Part shown: positions 9,446 to 19,198 of the stretch, piece by piece | Position numbering within the stretch: the first letter of the stretch is position 1 | Layout: every line of letters begins with the position of its first letter | From: Pelagomonas calceolata | Taxonomy: Eukaryota > Sar > Pelagophyceae > Pelagomonadales > Pelagomonadaceae | Length of the DNA: 64,000 nucleotides | Direction of reading: 5' to 3' | Assembly: GCA_918797485.1 (NCBI GenBank) | Contig: CAKKNE010000004.1 | Coordinates: 372,001 to 436,000, forward strand | The notes under the pieces: generated by a model | What the model was told of the DNA's origin: nothing | The model's database searches: none | Seen by the model: only the letters and a program-made list of their open reading frames with translations | Position numbers and translations under genes: made by a program

Positions 9446-10315
9446 ATGGCCTCCAATAGCGACAACGGCGACGTGCACGACAAAGCCTTCCGCGCCGCGT
9501 TGGCCGAGGCGCTCTCCTTAGCGAGGGACCCCCGACATGTCGTCGCGTTATCTAGAGTATACGCCCACGCGGTGGGCGCGTCGGACCCCGACGACCCGCT
9601 CGCGAAGGCGGCGCTGGCGGCTGCGGACGTGGCCGTCGCCGAGGACCTGGCCGCGCCGACGCCGAGGGTCGTGCGCCGCGCGAGCAGCCCGAGCAGCCCG
9701 TACTCGCCGGTGCGCGCGAGTAGTAGTGTGGCGCCGGTGTCGCCGCCGCCGCCGATGCCAAGCGTGGAACGCGCGACGTCGCCGGGCGTCGCCCGCGTAT
9801 TGTCGGTGGGGCCGGATGCGAGGAGACCGCCCACGGCGCCCGCGCCGCCCCGACTCGCGTCCGGCGTCACCCGCGTGCCCTCGCCGGACCCGGACGCCAG
9901 GAGACGTACGCCGTCGCCGGACCCGGACGCCAGGAGACGCCGCACGCCGCCGCCCGACGAGCGCTCGCCGTCGCCCGAGCCGGCGGTCATGCCCTGCCAA
10001 CGCTCAAATCGGAAAGAATTGCGGGACAGGAAGCGCCAGGAGGAGCGCCGGTTCCGCAAGCTCCTAGCGAAAGCGAGAGAAGAGTCCGAGCAGAGGACGC
10101 CCCACAAGGGCACGTCGCGGGCGATCGCGCGCGTCATGCGGGATTTGGCAGCGGCGACGGCGGCGCTGGACGCGGCGTCGCGCATCTCTCAACAAGAAGA
10201 GGAGCCTGAGGAGGCGGCGCCGCCGCGGTTCCGCGGGCCCCTCCGCGAGGACGCGGCCGTGGAGAAACGGCGCGTCGCGCTGGAGCTGCTGCGGGACATG
10301 CGGTGTGGCCGGTAA
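9446..10315 (+). CDS. Ser/Pro/Arg-rich low-complexity protein, unknown function
   Basis: 289 aa from ATG 9446 (MASNSDNGD). The middle is Ser/Pro-rich with imperfect tandem repeats PSPDPDARRRTPSPDPDARR, resembling an SR-like or phosphorylation-prone linker. The C-terminal third is charged and helical (KELRDRKRQEERRFRKLL) and probably a coiled coil. I recognise no domain. Single exon, convergent with the EF-hand gene. Confidence 0.6.
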   Translation: MASNSDNGDVHDKAFRAALAEALSLARDPRHVVALSRVYAHAVGASDPDDPLAKAALAAADVAVAEDLAAPTPRVVRRASSPSSPYSPVRASSSVAPVSPPPPMPSVERATSPGVARVLSVGPDARRPPTAPAPPRLASGVTRVPSPDPDARRRTPSPDPDARRRRTPPPDERSPSPEPAVMPCQRSNRKELRDRKRQEERRFRKLLAKAREESEQRTPHKGTSRAIARVMRDLAAATAALDAASRISQQEEEPEEAAPPRFRGPLREDAAVEKRRVALELLRDMRCGR

Positions 10316-10344
10316 TTATCATGGTGTGTTAGTAACTACGGCAA

Positions 10345-10445
10345 TTGGGGCGGCGCGGCGGCGATGGCGTCGCGGGCCGCGATGGCGTCTCGACGGGCGC
10401 CGCCTCGACGCCGTCGCAGCTGCCGTCGCCGCGACCCACCGTTCG
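10345..10445. mobile_element. Introner-like core repeat between convergent genes
   Basis: Contains CGGCGATGGCGTCG and CGCGATGGCGTCTCGAC, then CTCGACGCCGTCGCAG and GCCGTCGCCGCGACC, the inverted core seen in the introners. It lies outside a coding region, so it is a probable remnant or an insertion in a 3' UTR. Confidence 0.45.
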
Positions 10446-10479
10446 GCTCAACCTAGCACTACTAGTAAAAGCAAAGCAA

Positions 10480-12993
10480 CTACGGAGTTAGCGGCGACGC
10501 GGGCCCGTCCGGCGCGGGCTCCTTTATAGATTCGTCGAAGGTGACCCTATTCTCTGATAATTTTTCAAGAGTCGTCGAGCGGCCGACGGTAGCCATCTCC
10601 TTGAGCACGTTGCCGCCCACCGTATGTTTACGATTCATTTTGGGCTTGACCGCGCCCCATTCCCGGTCATCCTCCATGCGCCAGTAGTCGCGACACGATT
10701 CCGCATAAGCTAGTTTACCGGAAGTCGCGGCCATAATCACTTCAGGGAATTGGTCGGCCTCGTCGATGGCTCCCGACTGGATGTGCGCCTCGGCGTCGGC
10801 GTCGGCCAGGTCTTCGATCTCCGCATGTACTGTTTCCGAATTACTGGCGTCGCCCGTCGTCCACAGGAGTAATTCGCGGAATTCATCTCCATCTAAACCA
10901 TTATCGTCATCGTCGAACCTGTAGAACGTTTCCAGGAGCTTTCTATGATGTCGAGCCACCGCCGCGGCCATATGTTCTAAGAGTAACATACTGACGTCGC
11001 CGAAGGAGATGCCGCCCGGCGAGCCATACTTCGGTGGTAACGAAGGTAATGTAAGTATGACCTTGAGGACCGCACCGACATCCTGAGGCGCGAGCATCTG
11101 CCTGACACAAGGCGCTTCTTCTTCAGGTGACGCCGACTCGGCGATGGCCTTGGCGACGTTCGTCGGATCTAGCACGGCCGTCGCCCGCGCGGCCAGGAAT
11201 GCGTCGAGGTGGTCGGGCGACTCGTCAGGGTCCAGATACTCGCTGATCAACTTCCGCAACACACTGAACCAGGCCGGCGCGAGCCAGGCGGACTTGCCCG
11301 CTTTTATAGAAGCGTCGCCTACTTTGATCGTCTCCAGGCCTAGCAAGATAGCCACGGCCCGGACCGTGTCGTCGACCGACTTATGTTCGTCGACGGCCGC
11401 GATGGTCTTGGCCACTTGGACGTTGACCTGTTTTCTGGTGAGATCTTTCGACCGCCAGAACGCATACAAAAAATCGGCGAAGTGGCCTTCATGTTCCGGT
11501 TGATTCCTCAGTTTCGCGGCCAGCAACTCATTTGCTAGTGCACGTGTCTCATAGAGAGGCGGCAAGGGCTTCGCCTTCTTTCGGGCTATTCTCGCAGCTA
11601 AAGCCTCGGCGCCCGAGTCGTTCGCTTGCGCGGCGGCCTGAGCGAACGCTAACGCCGCGGCCGACGCCTTCGGTTGGTTCTCCTCGACTACTACAGATGG
11701 TTGCTCTGTTACGACGTCGTCGGTCTGGACGGAGCAGTCGACGAACTTCTCGGCCATCTCCTTGCGGTACAGCGCGTCGTCGAATTTGCTCAGTTCTTTT
11801 ATGGTGGCGTCGAGCTTCTTTTGCAGTAAAGCGTTCTTATTTTTATATAGATCGGCCTCTTCCACCGCATCGGCAAAGAGTAGTCGCTGCGTCTCGGCCT
11901 TGTCACTCATCTCTCTTATTCTATCTTCGTAGTCCTCTCTAGCTTTGATGAACGAGGTCATTTCATTGATGTACTTCTTCTCGCATTTCAGCTCGAACTG
12001 CCGCGCCAGGCTCCATTCTTTCATATGCCTATCACACGTATTTTTCTCGGGTAAGGGATGGCCCAACTCATCAGAATTCATCTGTCGCGCGGAGTCGTCA
12101 CTTCGCCCGTACTTCGCTAACCTACGACCTAATTCCGCCGCCTTCATGGCCGGGTCCTTGGCCAAGAGTAAGCGAGGCAGCTGCGCCAGCGGCACTCGAG
12201 TAACAGATGAGTGTTTTGGCATGAGGCAATACGCGCACCTCGGCAGCTGTTTCACGGCGCACGCACCACACACTGGCTCGACAGCTTGTGGAGAACTGGG
12301 CCTTGTCCGTTCCAACGGTTTGTACGACGTCCAGTCCAAAGGTTCTCTTGGATGAAACTGGACACTCCAACCTTGGGGTCTGGGCGGGGCCTCGGGTGTT
12401 TGTGGGGGTGTTTTATGAACTTTCACGCCGGAAAAGATGGACTCCACGAAGGACGGGGGCTGCTCGACCTCCTTCCAGCTCACAGGATTCACGCCCCAGG
12501 AACAGGTGCGTTCCGTGCGCAGCAAATGGCCGGCCGTCACTTGGGACGCGGTCTGATGGGCCTGGCGCCGCCGTTGATCATCTCTCGTGGTCTGGGCGAG
12601 CTTCCTTCTCTCAGCTTTCGCTTGTATGATACGAGCGCCGCCGTCGTTTTGAGGAATGGGGCTCTCCTTCAGCGTCGCGGCGAGGCGCGCCTGCCGCTCG
12701 AGTCTTACCAGCCGCTGGGGGCTCACGAGGCGTTCCGGCTCATTCACAAAATGGGATGGGCCCTTGTGCTGGTTGCGGTAGTCCGTGACTGCTAGACCTC
12801 CGGGCAGCTTCATAGCACTGGAGGGCTGCCCGCGGCGCGTGCGCGGCTGCCTCCTGGGCTCGTGGGCTCTTTCGTACGGCACGACTACTCGGCTGCTCCG
12901 CGCCGACGGCGTACGGGCCGGCCTTTGCGCCTGCGCGTCGGAGAGCGCTGCAGGGCCAGGGTCTCGGGGCGCGCGGCACGACGCCACCGGCAC
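10480..12993 (-). CDS. Large coiled-coil protein with one EF-hand
   Basis: 837 aa from 12993; an alternative start at 12813 would remove 60 Arg/Pro-rich residues. A Cys cluster (CGACAVKQLPRCAYC) near residue 250 may bind zinc. A charged coiled coil follows (EWSLARQFELKCEKKYINE... to KKLDATIKELSK), then a helical region. Near residue 700 is an EF-hand loop (YRFDDDDNGLDGDEFREL) with Asp/Asn/Gly/Glu at calcium-binding positions. Function is unknown; a cytoskeletal or calcium-responsive scaffold is inferred. Single long exon. Confidence 0.75.
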   Translation of the reverse strand: MPVASCRAPRDPGPAALSDAQAQRPARTPSARSSRVVVPYERAHEPRRQPRTRRGQPSSAMKLPGGLAVTDYRNQHKGPSHFVNEPERLVSPQRLVRLERQARLAATLKESPIPQNDGGARIIQAKAERRKLAQTTRDDQRRRQAHQTASQVTAGHLLRTERTCSWGVNPVSWKEVEQPPSFVESIFSGVKVHKTPPQTPEAPPRPQGWSVQFHPREPLDWTSYKPLERTRPSSPQAVEPVCGACAVKQLPRCAYCLMPKHSSVTRVPLAQLPRLLLAKDPAMKAAELGRRLAKYGRSDDSARQMNSDELGHPLPEKNTCDRHMKEWSLARQFELKCEKKYINEMTSFIKAREDYEDRIREMSDKAETQRLLFADAVEEADLYKNKNALLQKKLDATIKELSKFDDALYRKEMAEKFVDCSVQTDDVVTEQPSVVVEENQPKASAAALAFAQAAAQANDSGAEALAARIARKKAKPLPPLYETRALANELLAAKLRNQPEHEGHFADFLYAFWRSKDLTRKQVNVQVAKTIAAVDEHKSVDDTVRAVAILLGLETIKVGDASIKAGKSAWLAPAWFSVLRKLISEYLDPDESPDHLDAFLAARATAVLDPTNVAKAIAESASPEEEAPCVRQMLAPQDVGAVLKVILTLPSLPPKYGSPGGISFGDVSMLLLEHMAAAVARHHRKLLETFYRFDDDDNGLDGDEFRELLLWTTGDASNSETVHAEIEDLADADAEAHIQSGAIDEADQFPEVIMAATSGKLAYAESCRDYWRMEDDREWGAVKPKMNRKHTVGGNVLKEMATVGRSTTLEKLSENRVTFDESIKEPAPDGPASPLTP

Positions 12994-13147
12994 CAGTCCT
13001 CCCGTCGGTGCCGATATTCGTCGTACGGATGCCGGATCCCGACGGAGGCCTCGACGACGGGCGAGTCCGGTTTCCGCGACCGCGCGACGGCGCCGCGAGT
13101 CCGCCCGGACGCCCTCGCGGCGACCCGCGAACTACTAACTACAAATC

Positions 13148-13696
13148 TTACGACGAGGGCTTCGAATTCCCCTGCTTGATGAGCCACTGGAGGACCTGGT
13201 CCACGTTCACGACCTTCAGCGCGGAGATCGGAATGACGATCCAGGGGTTCTCCGTGACATAATCTAAATTCAGGTCCCGAATCAAATCGCCCTCCGTGAC
13301 GTGGGGCTCGAGGTCGATTTTGTTCGACACGACGAGGACTGGTGTGGTGGCCAACTCCCGGTCCTCGAGCAACCGATGGAGCTCCTTCCGCGCCAGCGGA
13401 ATCGACTCGATCGCGTGCGAGTCCACCACGAAAATAATCACGTCGCAGCCGCGCGTGTAGCGGCCCCACTCGCTCCGGTACTGCGCCTGCCCCCCGATAT
13501 CCCAGCACTTCATCTGGACGCCGCCCTTCCTCACCAACTTCACGTTCAATCCAATGGTCGGGCAGGTCTCGACGGGGCGGCCCGCCGCGAGGACGTTCAA
13601 CAAAGTGGTTTTGCCAGAGTTTTCGAGGCCGACAAGCACTACCTCGAGCTTCTTCGCGTAGAAGGTGTCCAGTAGTTTTGTTAAGAATGCACCCAT
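13148..13696 (-). CDS. ARL8: ARL8-type small GTPase
   Basis: 182 aa, full length. G1 is GLENSGKTTLLN, G2 threonine is in CPTIGLNVK, G3 is WDIGGQ, G4 is SNKIDL and G5 is PISALK. The sequence resembles ARL8 rather than ARF because it lacks the Gly2 myristoylation context and has RKGGVQMKCWDIGGQAQYRS. ARL8 proteins recruit kinesin adaptors and HOPS to lysosomes/vacuoles; VPS11, a HOPS subunit, is also in this window, although linkage is not functional evidence. Single exon. Confidence 0.92.
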   Translation of the reverse strand: MGAFLTKLLDTFYAKKLEVVLVGLENSGKTTLLNVLAAGRPVETCPTIGLNVKLVRKGGVQMKCWDIGGQAQYRSEWGRYTRGCDVIIFVVDSHAIESIPLARKELHRLLEDRELATTPVLVVSNKIDLEPHVTEGDLIRDLNLDYVTENPWIVIPISALKVVNVDQVLQWLIKQGNSKPSS

Positions 13697-13725
13697 GTTG
13701 GGTGCTCGCCGCTGCGGGTGCGTTC

Positions 13726-13806
13726 GGAGCGCTGCGGAGTTTTATGGGCTCGCCGTCCGCCGCTGCGCGGGCGTCGGGCTCCGAGCGCTGCGGAGTTTTA
13801 TGGGCT
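13726..13806. repeat. 25-bp direct repeat, period 56 bp
   Basis: GAGCGCTGCGGAGTTTTATG with GGCT following occurs at 13726-13750 and again at 13782-13806, just upstream of ARL8. It is a tandem duplication in the promoter region with GC-rich spacer sequence. Confidence 0.7.
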
Positions 13807-13956
13807 GTGTGGCTTGGCTGTGCTCACAGGGCGTGCGGCGTCAAGGATTCACCGCGAGCCCAACAAAGCTGCTGCTGCGGTTCTGTAGGCAACGTATCGT
13901 GCGCGCCGCTTCGGTCTTGACCAAGTAGGCGCGCCCAGAGATCGAAAAAAAAGCCC

Positions 13957-13978
13957 AAAACCCGTGCGAACGGGTTTT
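13957..13978. other. Hairpin, 9-bp stem
   Basis: AAAACCCGT, loop GCGA, ACGGGTTTT: a perfect 9-bp stem with a 4-nt loop. It lies in the ~370-bp gap between ARL8 and the U-box gene, near a run of G at ~14012-14020. Purpose unknown. Confidence 0.5.
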
Positions 13979-14065
13979 CTGGGTTCGCCTCCAGCTATCG
14001 TGCATTAGCCGCGGGGGGGGGGTGTCAATAAGCCGACCACGAGACTAGCTTCACACAACTGTTCT

Positions 14066-14941
14066 TTACTCTTCCTGCTCCAGCTCGCGGGCCCATCTCG
14101 CTGCTTCGGCTACATCTTTACCCATTAGGTTCTTGTACTCGCACTCGCCGTCGACGACCTTCTTGAGCCAGTACCGCGCTCGGACGGGGTCCTTTGTCAG
14201 GCCCCGCCAGCCTTTGCAGAACGCCCAGCCAAGATAGTACGCGCCGACGTCCGAGCCAAGCGCCGCCCCCTGGCTCACCATAACGAGCCCGAGTACATTG
14301 TCCTGGGGCCCACCATTGCCAAGCAGGAGAGATTGACCAAAACAAGCTATCCCGCGTGGGTCGCGGGCCGCCGCGCTGCGCTCGAACCACGCGCGGGCTT
14401 GCGCCAAGTCTTTCACGAGGCCGTTCGTGCCATGTCGGTGCCACACGCCGAGCCGCCACATGGCTTCCGCGTCACCCACTTCCGCTTTTGCGCGCGCCTC
14501 CTTCACTCGCGTCTCGTCCGCCAGCTTCTTCGTCCACGCCTCAGCTATCTCTCCCTCGATGGCGCCGCTCTTGACCAGCGCCTCGATCGTGTTTCGCACT
14601 TGCGGCGCCGGTTTTAACGTCGTGCCAATGATGTCGCCCGTTGTGGGGCTTTTTGCTTCGCGGTCAGTCCCGAACCACTGGAGTAGGTCTTTCTTCTCGT
14701 ATATCCGGCCGTCTTCTGCTAGTACTGGTTCTACGGGGAGCTCTTGCGTGATCGGACAGATCAACTCCTCCGCGATGGCGTTCAGCGCGACTTTGTGCTT
14801 CTTCTCCGGGCTATCGTCATCGGTGACGACGGCGTCGGCGTCGGCGTCGCGGGCGCGCTTTTTCGCTGCACCCCAGGAGCCCGAAAACATGGCTTGTGTC
14901 GTTGCGTTGTCTTGCTTCTTCGAGCCCAAGGAGCGGGTCAA
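14066..14941 (-). CDS. U-box E3-like protein with Sel1 repeats
   Basis: 291 aa (240 aa from the second ATG at 14890, if the start is MFSGSWG). The U-box is near residues 57-120: ELICPITQELPVEPVLAEDG, YEKKDLLQWF, SPTTG. The C-terminal half holds Sel1-like repeats (DAEAMWRLGVWHRHG, AQARAWFERSAA, GAYYLGWAFCKGW). U-box proteins are E3 or E4 ubiquitin ligases and Sel1 repeats are protein-binding scaffolds. An acidic nuclear-signal-like segment (KKRARDADADA) precedes the U-box. Single exon. Confidence 0.87.
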   Translation of the reverse strand: MTRSLGSKKQDNATTQAMFSGSWGAAKKRARDADADAVVTDDDSPEKKHKVALNAIAEELICPITQELPVEPVLAEDGRIYEKKDLLQWFGTDREAKSPTTGDIIGTTLKPAPQVRNTIEALVKSGAIEGEIAEAWTKKLADETRVKEARAKAEVGDAEAMWRLGVWHRHGTNGLVKDLAQARAWFERSAAARDPRGIACFGQSLLLGNGGPQDNVLGLVMVSQGAALGSDVGAYYLGWAFCKGWRGLTKDPVRARYWLKKVVDGECEYKNLMGKDVAEAARWARELEQEE

Positions 14942-15492
14942 TGTGTGCTGGACAGGGATGAGCCGCTCTGGCTAGTATTTTGAGGCTACGAGCCTCAATT
15001 ATGCGAATGATAGCAATGCGAGCCGCGACAATTCCTTGACGGCAATAGCAAGCAAGCGCGACTCGGTACACCACCGCTTCCAAGCTTTACCCTAGCTAGC
15101 CCCTCTAGCCTCTACGTCGGCATCGATACGCCATCGCCGCACCCGCGAGAGTTGCATCAATCAAACTTACCCCATCAACCTCCTCTCCTCCAGAACGCCG
15201 CGATCTCGACCCAGTGGTCCGCCGACGTCCGCGGCGTATCTAAAGCAACCTCGTCTGGCTTACCACCTTGCGCTGACCTGTCCGGCGGATGGGGTTCCGG
15301 GAGGAGCGGGAGGGCCTCGGCGCGTGACCCGAACCCGCACCCGAATGTCACAATCAGCCGGGCCCTCGTCGATGATCTGTGAACCGGGCAAGCGCCTGCC
15401 CATCGTGCTGCCCATCGTGCAGCCTCCGCCCCTTACGAGCCCATTCATTGCCGTGGCAGCATCTATTGCAGCAGTGGAGCAGTGGCGAGACC
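14942..15492. other. Intergenic region with peptidase 3'-end fragment
   Basis: 550 bp upstream of the second RINGv-TPR gene. Positions 15193-15247 are a perfect 55-bp copy of the end of the S9 peptidase gene at 16552-16606. ACGCCATCGCCGCACCCGCG at ~15130 resembles one arm of an introner core. Confidence 0.55.
15193..15247 (-). pseudogene. Fragment of the S9 peptidase 3' coding end
   Basis: 55 bp identical to 16552-16606, which encodes the C-terminal DTPRTSADHWVEIAAF of the peptidase. Flanking sequence is only weakly similar. With the parental copy it forms direct repeats on both sides of the RINGv-TPR gene (15493-16503). Confidence 0.75.
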
Positions 15493-16503
15493 ATGGCCGA
15501 GGCAGAACCGCTGCTGCTGAGGGTTGACCAAGCCGGACCGCGGTACAACGAGGCTTTGCAGACCGCGGTCGCTGCCTGCGCGGCCGACACGGCGGGCCAG
15601 ACGTGCTACATCTGCCTGGAAGGCGCCGCGGATGAAGGTCTCGTGCGCGGGTGCTCGTGCCGCGGGGGGAACGGCTTCGTGCACGTGTCGTGCTTGGTAC
15701 GAGCGGCCCAGGTCGCGGTCGAGCGTGGCGGTGGGCCAGGCTGGAGGCGGTGGGACACGTGCGGCCTGTGCGAGCAGGAATACTACGGCGACGTGCTGTG
15801 CGCGCTCGGGTGGGCGTGCTGGAAGACGTACGTGGGTCGGCCGGAGACAGATGAAATTCGGGAGCTGGCGATGATGCAGCTCGGGAACGGTTTACACGCA
15901 ACAGGGAACGACGAGGACGCGCGGTCCGTGCGAGAGGCCGAGTTGTCTATGATACGGCGCCTTGGCGCACCAGAGGACGACTTACTCGTCGCGCAGACCA
16001 ATCTTGCTTGCACGTATCAAGAGCTCGGGCGGCTTGAAGAGGCCCTAAATGCGTTTCGGGATGTATACTCCAGACGTTTGGAGCTCAATGGCGAAGAACA
16101 TGTAGAGACTCTCCGAGCGGCCAACAACTACGCGAATTCCCTTAATAAACTACAGCACTTCGAAGAAGCCAAGTTGTTGCTGTGCAAAACGATGCCCGTG
16201 GTGCGACGCGTTCTCGGTGAAAGTAATGAACTCACGCTCAAGATGAGGTGGCTTTCCGCAGAGGCGCTCTACAGAGACCCCAGCGCCACGCTCGACGATC
16301 TCCGCGAGGCCGTGACGACGCTCGAGGAGATAGAACGGACCGCGCGGCGCGTGCTCGGCGGCGCGCATCCGCTCACAGCGGCGACTGAGGCCCGCCTGCA
16401 ACTGGCGCGAGCCGTGCTCCGCGCCCGCGAAAGGGCAGCGCCGGGCGACGTGAGCTCCGTCTGCGAGGGGGTGGCCGCGATGATGACGCCAGGGGATGCG
16501 TGA
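15493..16503 (+). CDS. RING-variant - TPR protein (family member 2, no MYND)
   Basis: 336 aa from ATG 15493 (MAEAEPLLL). The RINGv domain is at residues ~35-95 (TCYIC, GCSCRG, HVSC, CGLC), followed by the family block GWACWKTYVGRPETD and a TPR region with QTNLACTYQELGRLEEAL, NNYANSLNKLQHFEEAK and RRVLGGAHPLT, recalling kinesin-light-chain-type TPRs. It lacks the MYND finger of the copies at 5983 and 58879. It lies between two 55-bp copies of peptidase sequence, which suggests insertion or local duplication. A ubiquitin-ligase role is inferred. Confidence 0.85.
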   Translation: MAEAEPLLLRVDQAGPRYNEALQTAVAACAADTAGQTCYICLEGAADEGLVRGCSCRGGNGFVHVSCLVRAAQVAVERGGGPGWRRWDTCGLCEQEYYGDVLCALGWACWKTYVGRPETDEIRELAMMQLGNGLHATGNDEDARSVREAELSMIRRLGAPEDDLLVAQTNLACTYQELGRLEEALNAFRDVYSRRLELNGEEHVETLRAANNYANSLNKLQHFEEAKLLLCKTMPVVRRVLGESNELTLKMRWLSAEALYRDPSATLDDLREAVTTLEEIERTARRVLGGAHPLTAATEARLQLARAVLRARERAAPGDVSSVCEGVAAMMTPGDA

Positions 16504-16530
16504 AGAAACGCCAGCCTAAGACAACTAAAT

Positions 16531-18839
16531 TTAACCCAGCTGCTCCTCGAGGAACGCCGCGATCTCGACCCAGTGGTCCGCCGACGTCCGCGGCGTATCT
16601 AAAGCATGGTCGTCCTCAGGATAGGTCAGCAGCCGCGCGGCCTTGCCCCGCGCTTGCAGGGCGTGGTAGTACTCCAGCCCTTGCGACGGCGGCACCCTTC
16701 TATCTTTCAGACCAAGAGCTAACAAGACGGGTGCCTCGACGGCATCGATCCCGGAGATAGGCGACATGGCGAAGAGCTTCTTCAGTACTTCCGGCCCCGG
16801 CGGTGTGCCCGACGATGCACATTCGCAGGCCACCCAGTCGGGAATGTCCGAACTACCGACCATGGCGCCTAGATTGGTGACCGGGTTCCGCAGCGCCGCA
16901 GCCTTGAACAATTTTGGTGAACGCGCAATCAAATGTGCACCCAAGAAGCCGCCGTGCGAGCCGCCGACGACGGCTATCTTGTCGCGGTCGACGTTATGCG
17001 TTGCGCAGCACACTTCTATCGCTTTCAGGCAGTCGTCGACGTCCTGGCTCCCAATGTTGCCCGGCAGCGAATAGAGTAAAGCCTTGCCGAAGCCTGTACT
17101 CCCCCGATAGTTCACGGATAACACGGCGAAGCCCCGTGACGCCAAAAAAGCTAAAGCTGCCGAATAGGACGTGGGCGTGCACCTGTGTGGAAATCAAAAT
17201 TTTACGGCGCGCTCGTGCTGAATCGTCGCGTCGACCTCCACGCCATCGATGCGACGCCTGCTCGATGGCGTGGCCATGCCGGTTCCTCGCCGCTCGACCG
17301 AGCCGGCGCGAGCACCCGATGCACTGGTTGATTTCCACACAGGCGTGCACGAGTGCGGTCCGCCATGCACACTAACAACCAGCGGTCGCTTCTCGGCACC
17401 CTCCTCCCGTAATAGTAACGCCTCGAAGGCGTCGACGCGGATGACGTCGCATTTCAGAGGTGCCGGCGCGGCGTCGAAGGTCGCCAGGGTCTTGGAGACG
17501 ACGCCGAGCGGCGGCGCGGCGGTCGACGCGAGGATGTCTCCAGTTTTGACGTCGACCGTTAATAAGGCGCCGGCGGCGACCTCGGGCGCGGTCGTGTGCA
17601 CGACCGCTATGCCATCCGCGACGCAGAGCGCGGCGTGGGCGTTGTCCGCGTCGCCGACGCGCGTTATTGACTTGTCCTTCGTGTCCACCAGCAGCACCGA
17701 CGGCGCCGAGCCCCAGAGCGAGTTCACGACGAGCGTGTCGCCGCTCCAGCAGTCCTCCAGGAGCTTCGGGCAGGCCCACAGCCCCGGGCACTCCTGTCGA
17801 TAGTCCGGGTTCAATGGCGCCTCGACGACGACGTCGACCGTGCCCGCGCTCCAGACCTTCAACTCGACGGCGCCGTCGTGCGTCTCGAATTGCTCCGCGG
17901 ACGCTAAGAACGCGAGGCGCGACCCATCTCCATTCCACCGTGGCGACCGCTGGACGGCGTCGCCGCACAACCGCTCCGCGACGTCCTCGTCGAGATCTCT
18001 CAGATAAATCGCCGACGGCCGGTTGAAGCAATAAATCAGCCCCAGCTTCCTATATTGCGACGTCCACACGACCGTGGCCAACTGCCGCGGCTGGACCGGC
18101 GAGAAGGCCGGCTGGCCCTCGTAGACCCCGTCCGGCGGGGGCTCGACGACTTCCAGAGTATCCTCGAGTAAATCAATGACGTAGACGCGCGGCGCCGCGA
18201 CGCCGACCTGCGTGCGATGGCGTCGATGCGGTGACACAGATGGACGCGCGTGCGGGACGCCTCGACGCCATCGACGCGGCCCAACTCGAAGGCACCCCAG
18301 CGCCGCCGCGGCACGTATTTCTCGCCGAGCTCCTCGCGGAAGCGGAACTGGCCATCGAAGGCCTCCTTCTGATCCGGTAACGGGGCGTCGGCGACGAAGG
18401 CCAATAGAGCTTCGTCGGCCGACCACGACATACCGCCCACCATCGCGTCGCCAATCAGCAATTTGCCGACTTTTTTCTTGTCCAGCTGGATGCGCTGGAC
18501 CAGCACGTCCTCCTCGTAGATCTCGACGACGGAACCGTCGTCGGTCTTTGAGAAGACCGCTAATTTTCCAGAAGCCGCGCGGCACCGCCCGACGACGCTC
18601 TCGGGGTCGTCCGCGAGCTCGCCGGCTCTTCTCAATGAACTGTCCTTATCTAGGCGATACCGCAACGTCTGGCGTCGTTTCTTGTTCGCCTCGACGTCGG
18701 GCAGGCTCCGCGTCACGGCGACGTGGACGTCGGAGCCGCTCGTGATCGCGACCGCGCCGTCGATGCCCGAGGCCTGGCCCAGGGCTCGCGCGTAGGCGGG
18801 CGCGAGGTCCGGGGACAATGCTGCGGCGGTCGTCGTCAT
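16531..18839 (-). CDS. Acylaminoacyl-peptidase-like S9 serine peptidase
   Basis: Exons 18276..18839, 17351..18207 and 16531..17182 give 690 aa, close to the usual acylamino-acid-releasing enzyme length. The N-terminal part is a beta-propeller (GGMSWSADEALLAFVAD, SPRWNGDGSRLAFLA). The C-terminal alpha/beta hydrolase has HGGPHS, NYRGSTGFGK, the nucleophile GGSHGG, the Asp in LGLKDRRVPPSQ and the His in EDDHAL. The first splice joins GAFELGR to VGVAAPRVYVIDL, the second GGPHS to CTPTSYSAALAFLASRG, both conserved regions. It releases N-acylated amino acids from peptides. The start could be 11 codons upstream (18872). Confidence 0.9.
17183..17350 (-). mobile_element. Introner-type intron, 168 bp, in the S9 peptidase: reference copy
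   Basis: Target duplication GTGCACGC (minus strand) is perfect, 8/8: positions 17343-17350 and 17175-17182. The element at 17183-17342 has perfect 15-bp terminal inverted repeats CTGTGTGGAAATCAA. GT comes from the first duplication, AG from the right repeat, so the spliced mRNA keeps one octamer. Phase 2. The interior has CGCATCGATGGCGT and its complement. Confidence 0.93.
18208..18275 (-). mobile_element. Introner-type intron, 68 bp, in the S9 peptidase
   Basis: The intron begins GTCGATGGCGTCGAGG and ends CATCGCACGCAG; the exon resumes with GTCGGCGT. The inverted core GTCGATGGCGTCGA / CATCGACGCCATCG makes up most of the length. Phase 0. An alternative donor 9 bp downstream (18266) keeps the frame. 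Confidence 0.75.
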
Positions 18840-19026
18840 GAGTTTGAGGAGGAATGCGCCTCGGCTGCGCATATGAGTTTGAGCAGTGGTCGATGCTCTC
18901 CCAAAATAGAAGCGGTTCCGCAGCTCACCAGTGCTTCGGCGGTGCAGACCGAGTTGTTGGCAGTAAAATGTGGGTGTCAAGAGCGCCTTTTTGTACACAA
19001 CGCGCGCGGCCGCGCCGAGCGTGTTT

Positions 19027-19050
19027 GCTAGTGTGTTACAGGCCGCTAGC
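19027..19050. promoter_or_regulatory. CTAG palindrome in divergent gap
   Basis: GCTAGTGTGTTAC then AGGCCGCTAGC. It lies 188 bp upstream of the S9 peptidase start and 149 bp upstream of the NHL propeller gene. Confidence 0.5.
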
Positions 19051-19198
19051 TCGAGTGACCCTTCGCTCCAGAGCAGCGGCAGCACAGCGAGCTTCGTGGT
19101 CCTACGAGGGTAGTTTTAACGCATTGATCGGCGCGCAGCGCCTGCTCTTCGGGGGCTGCTCATCGGGCCGCAGATAGCGCGACTGTGTCGCCTCCAAG

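Noticed and set aside
13957-13978. Hairpin followed by T-rich bases as a rho-independent terminator
   Set aside because: The genome is eukaryotic, so a bacterial-type terminator is not expected.
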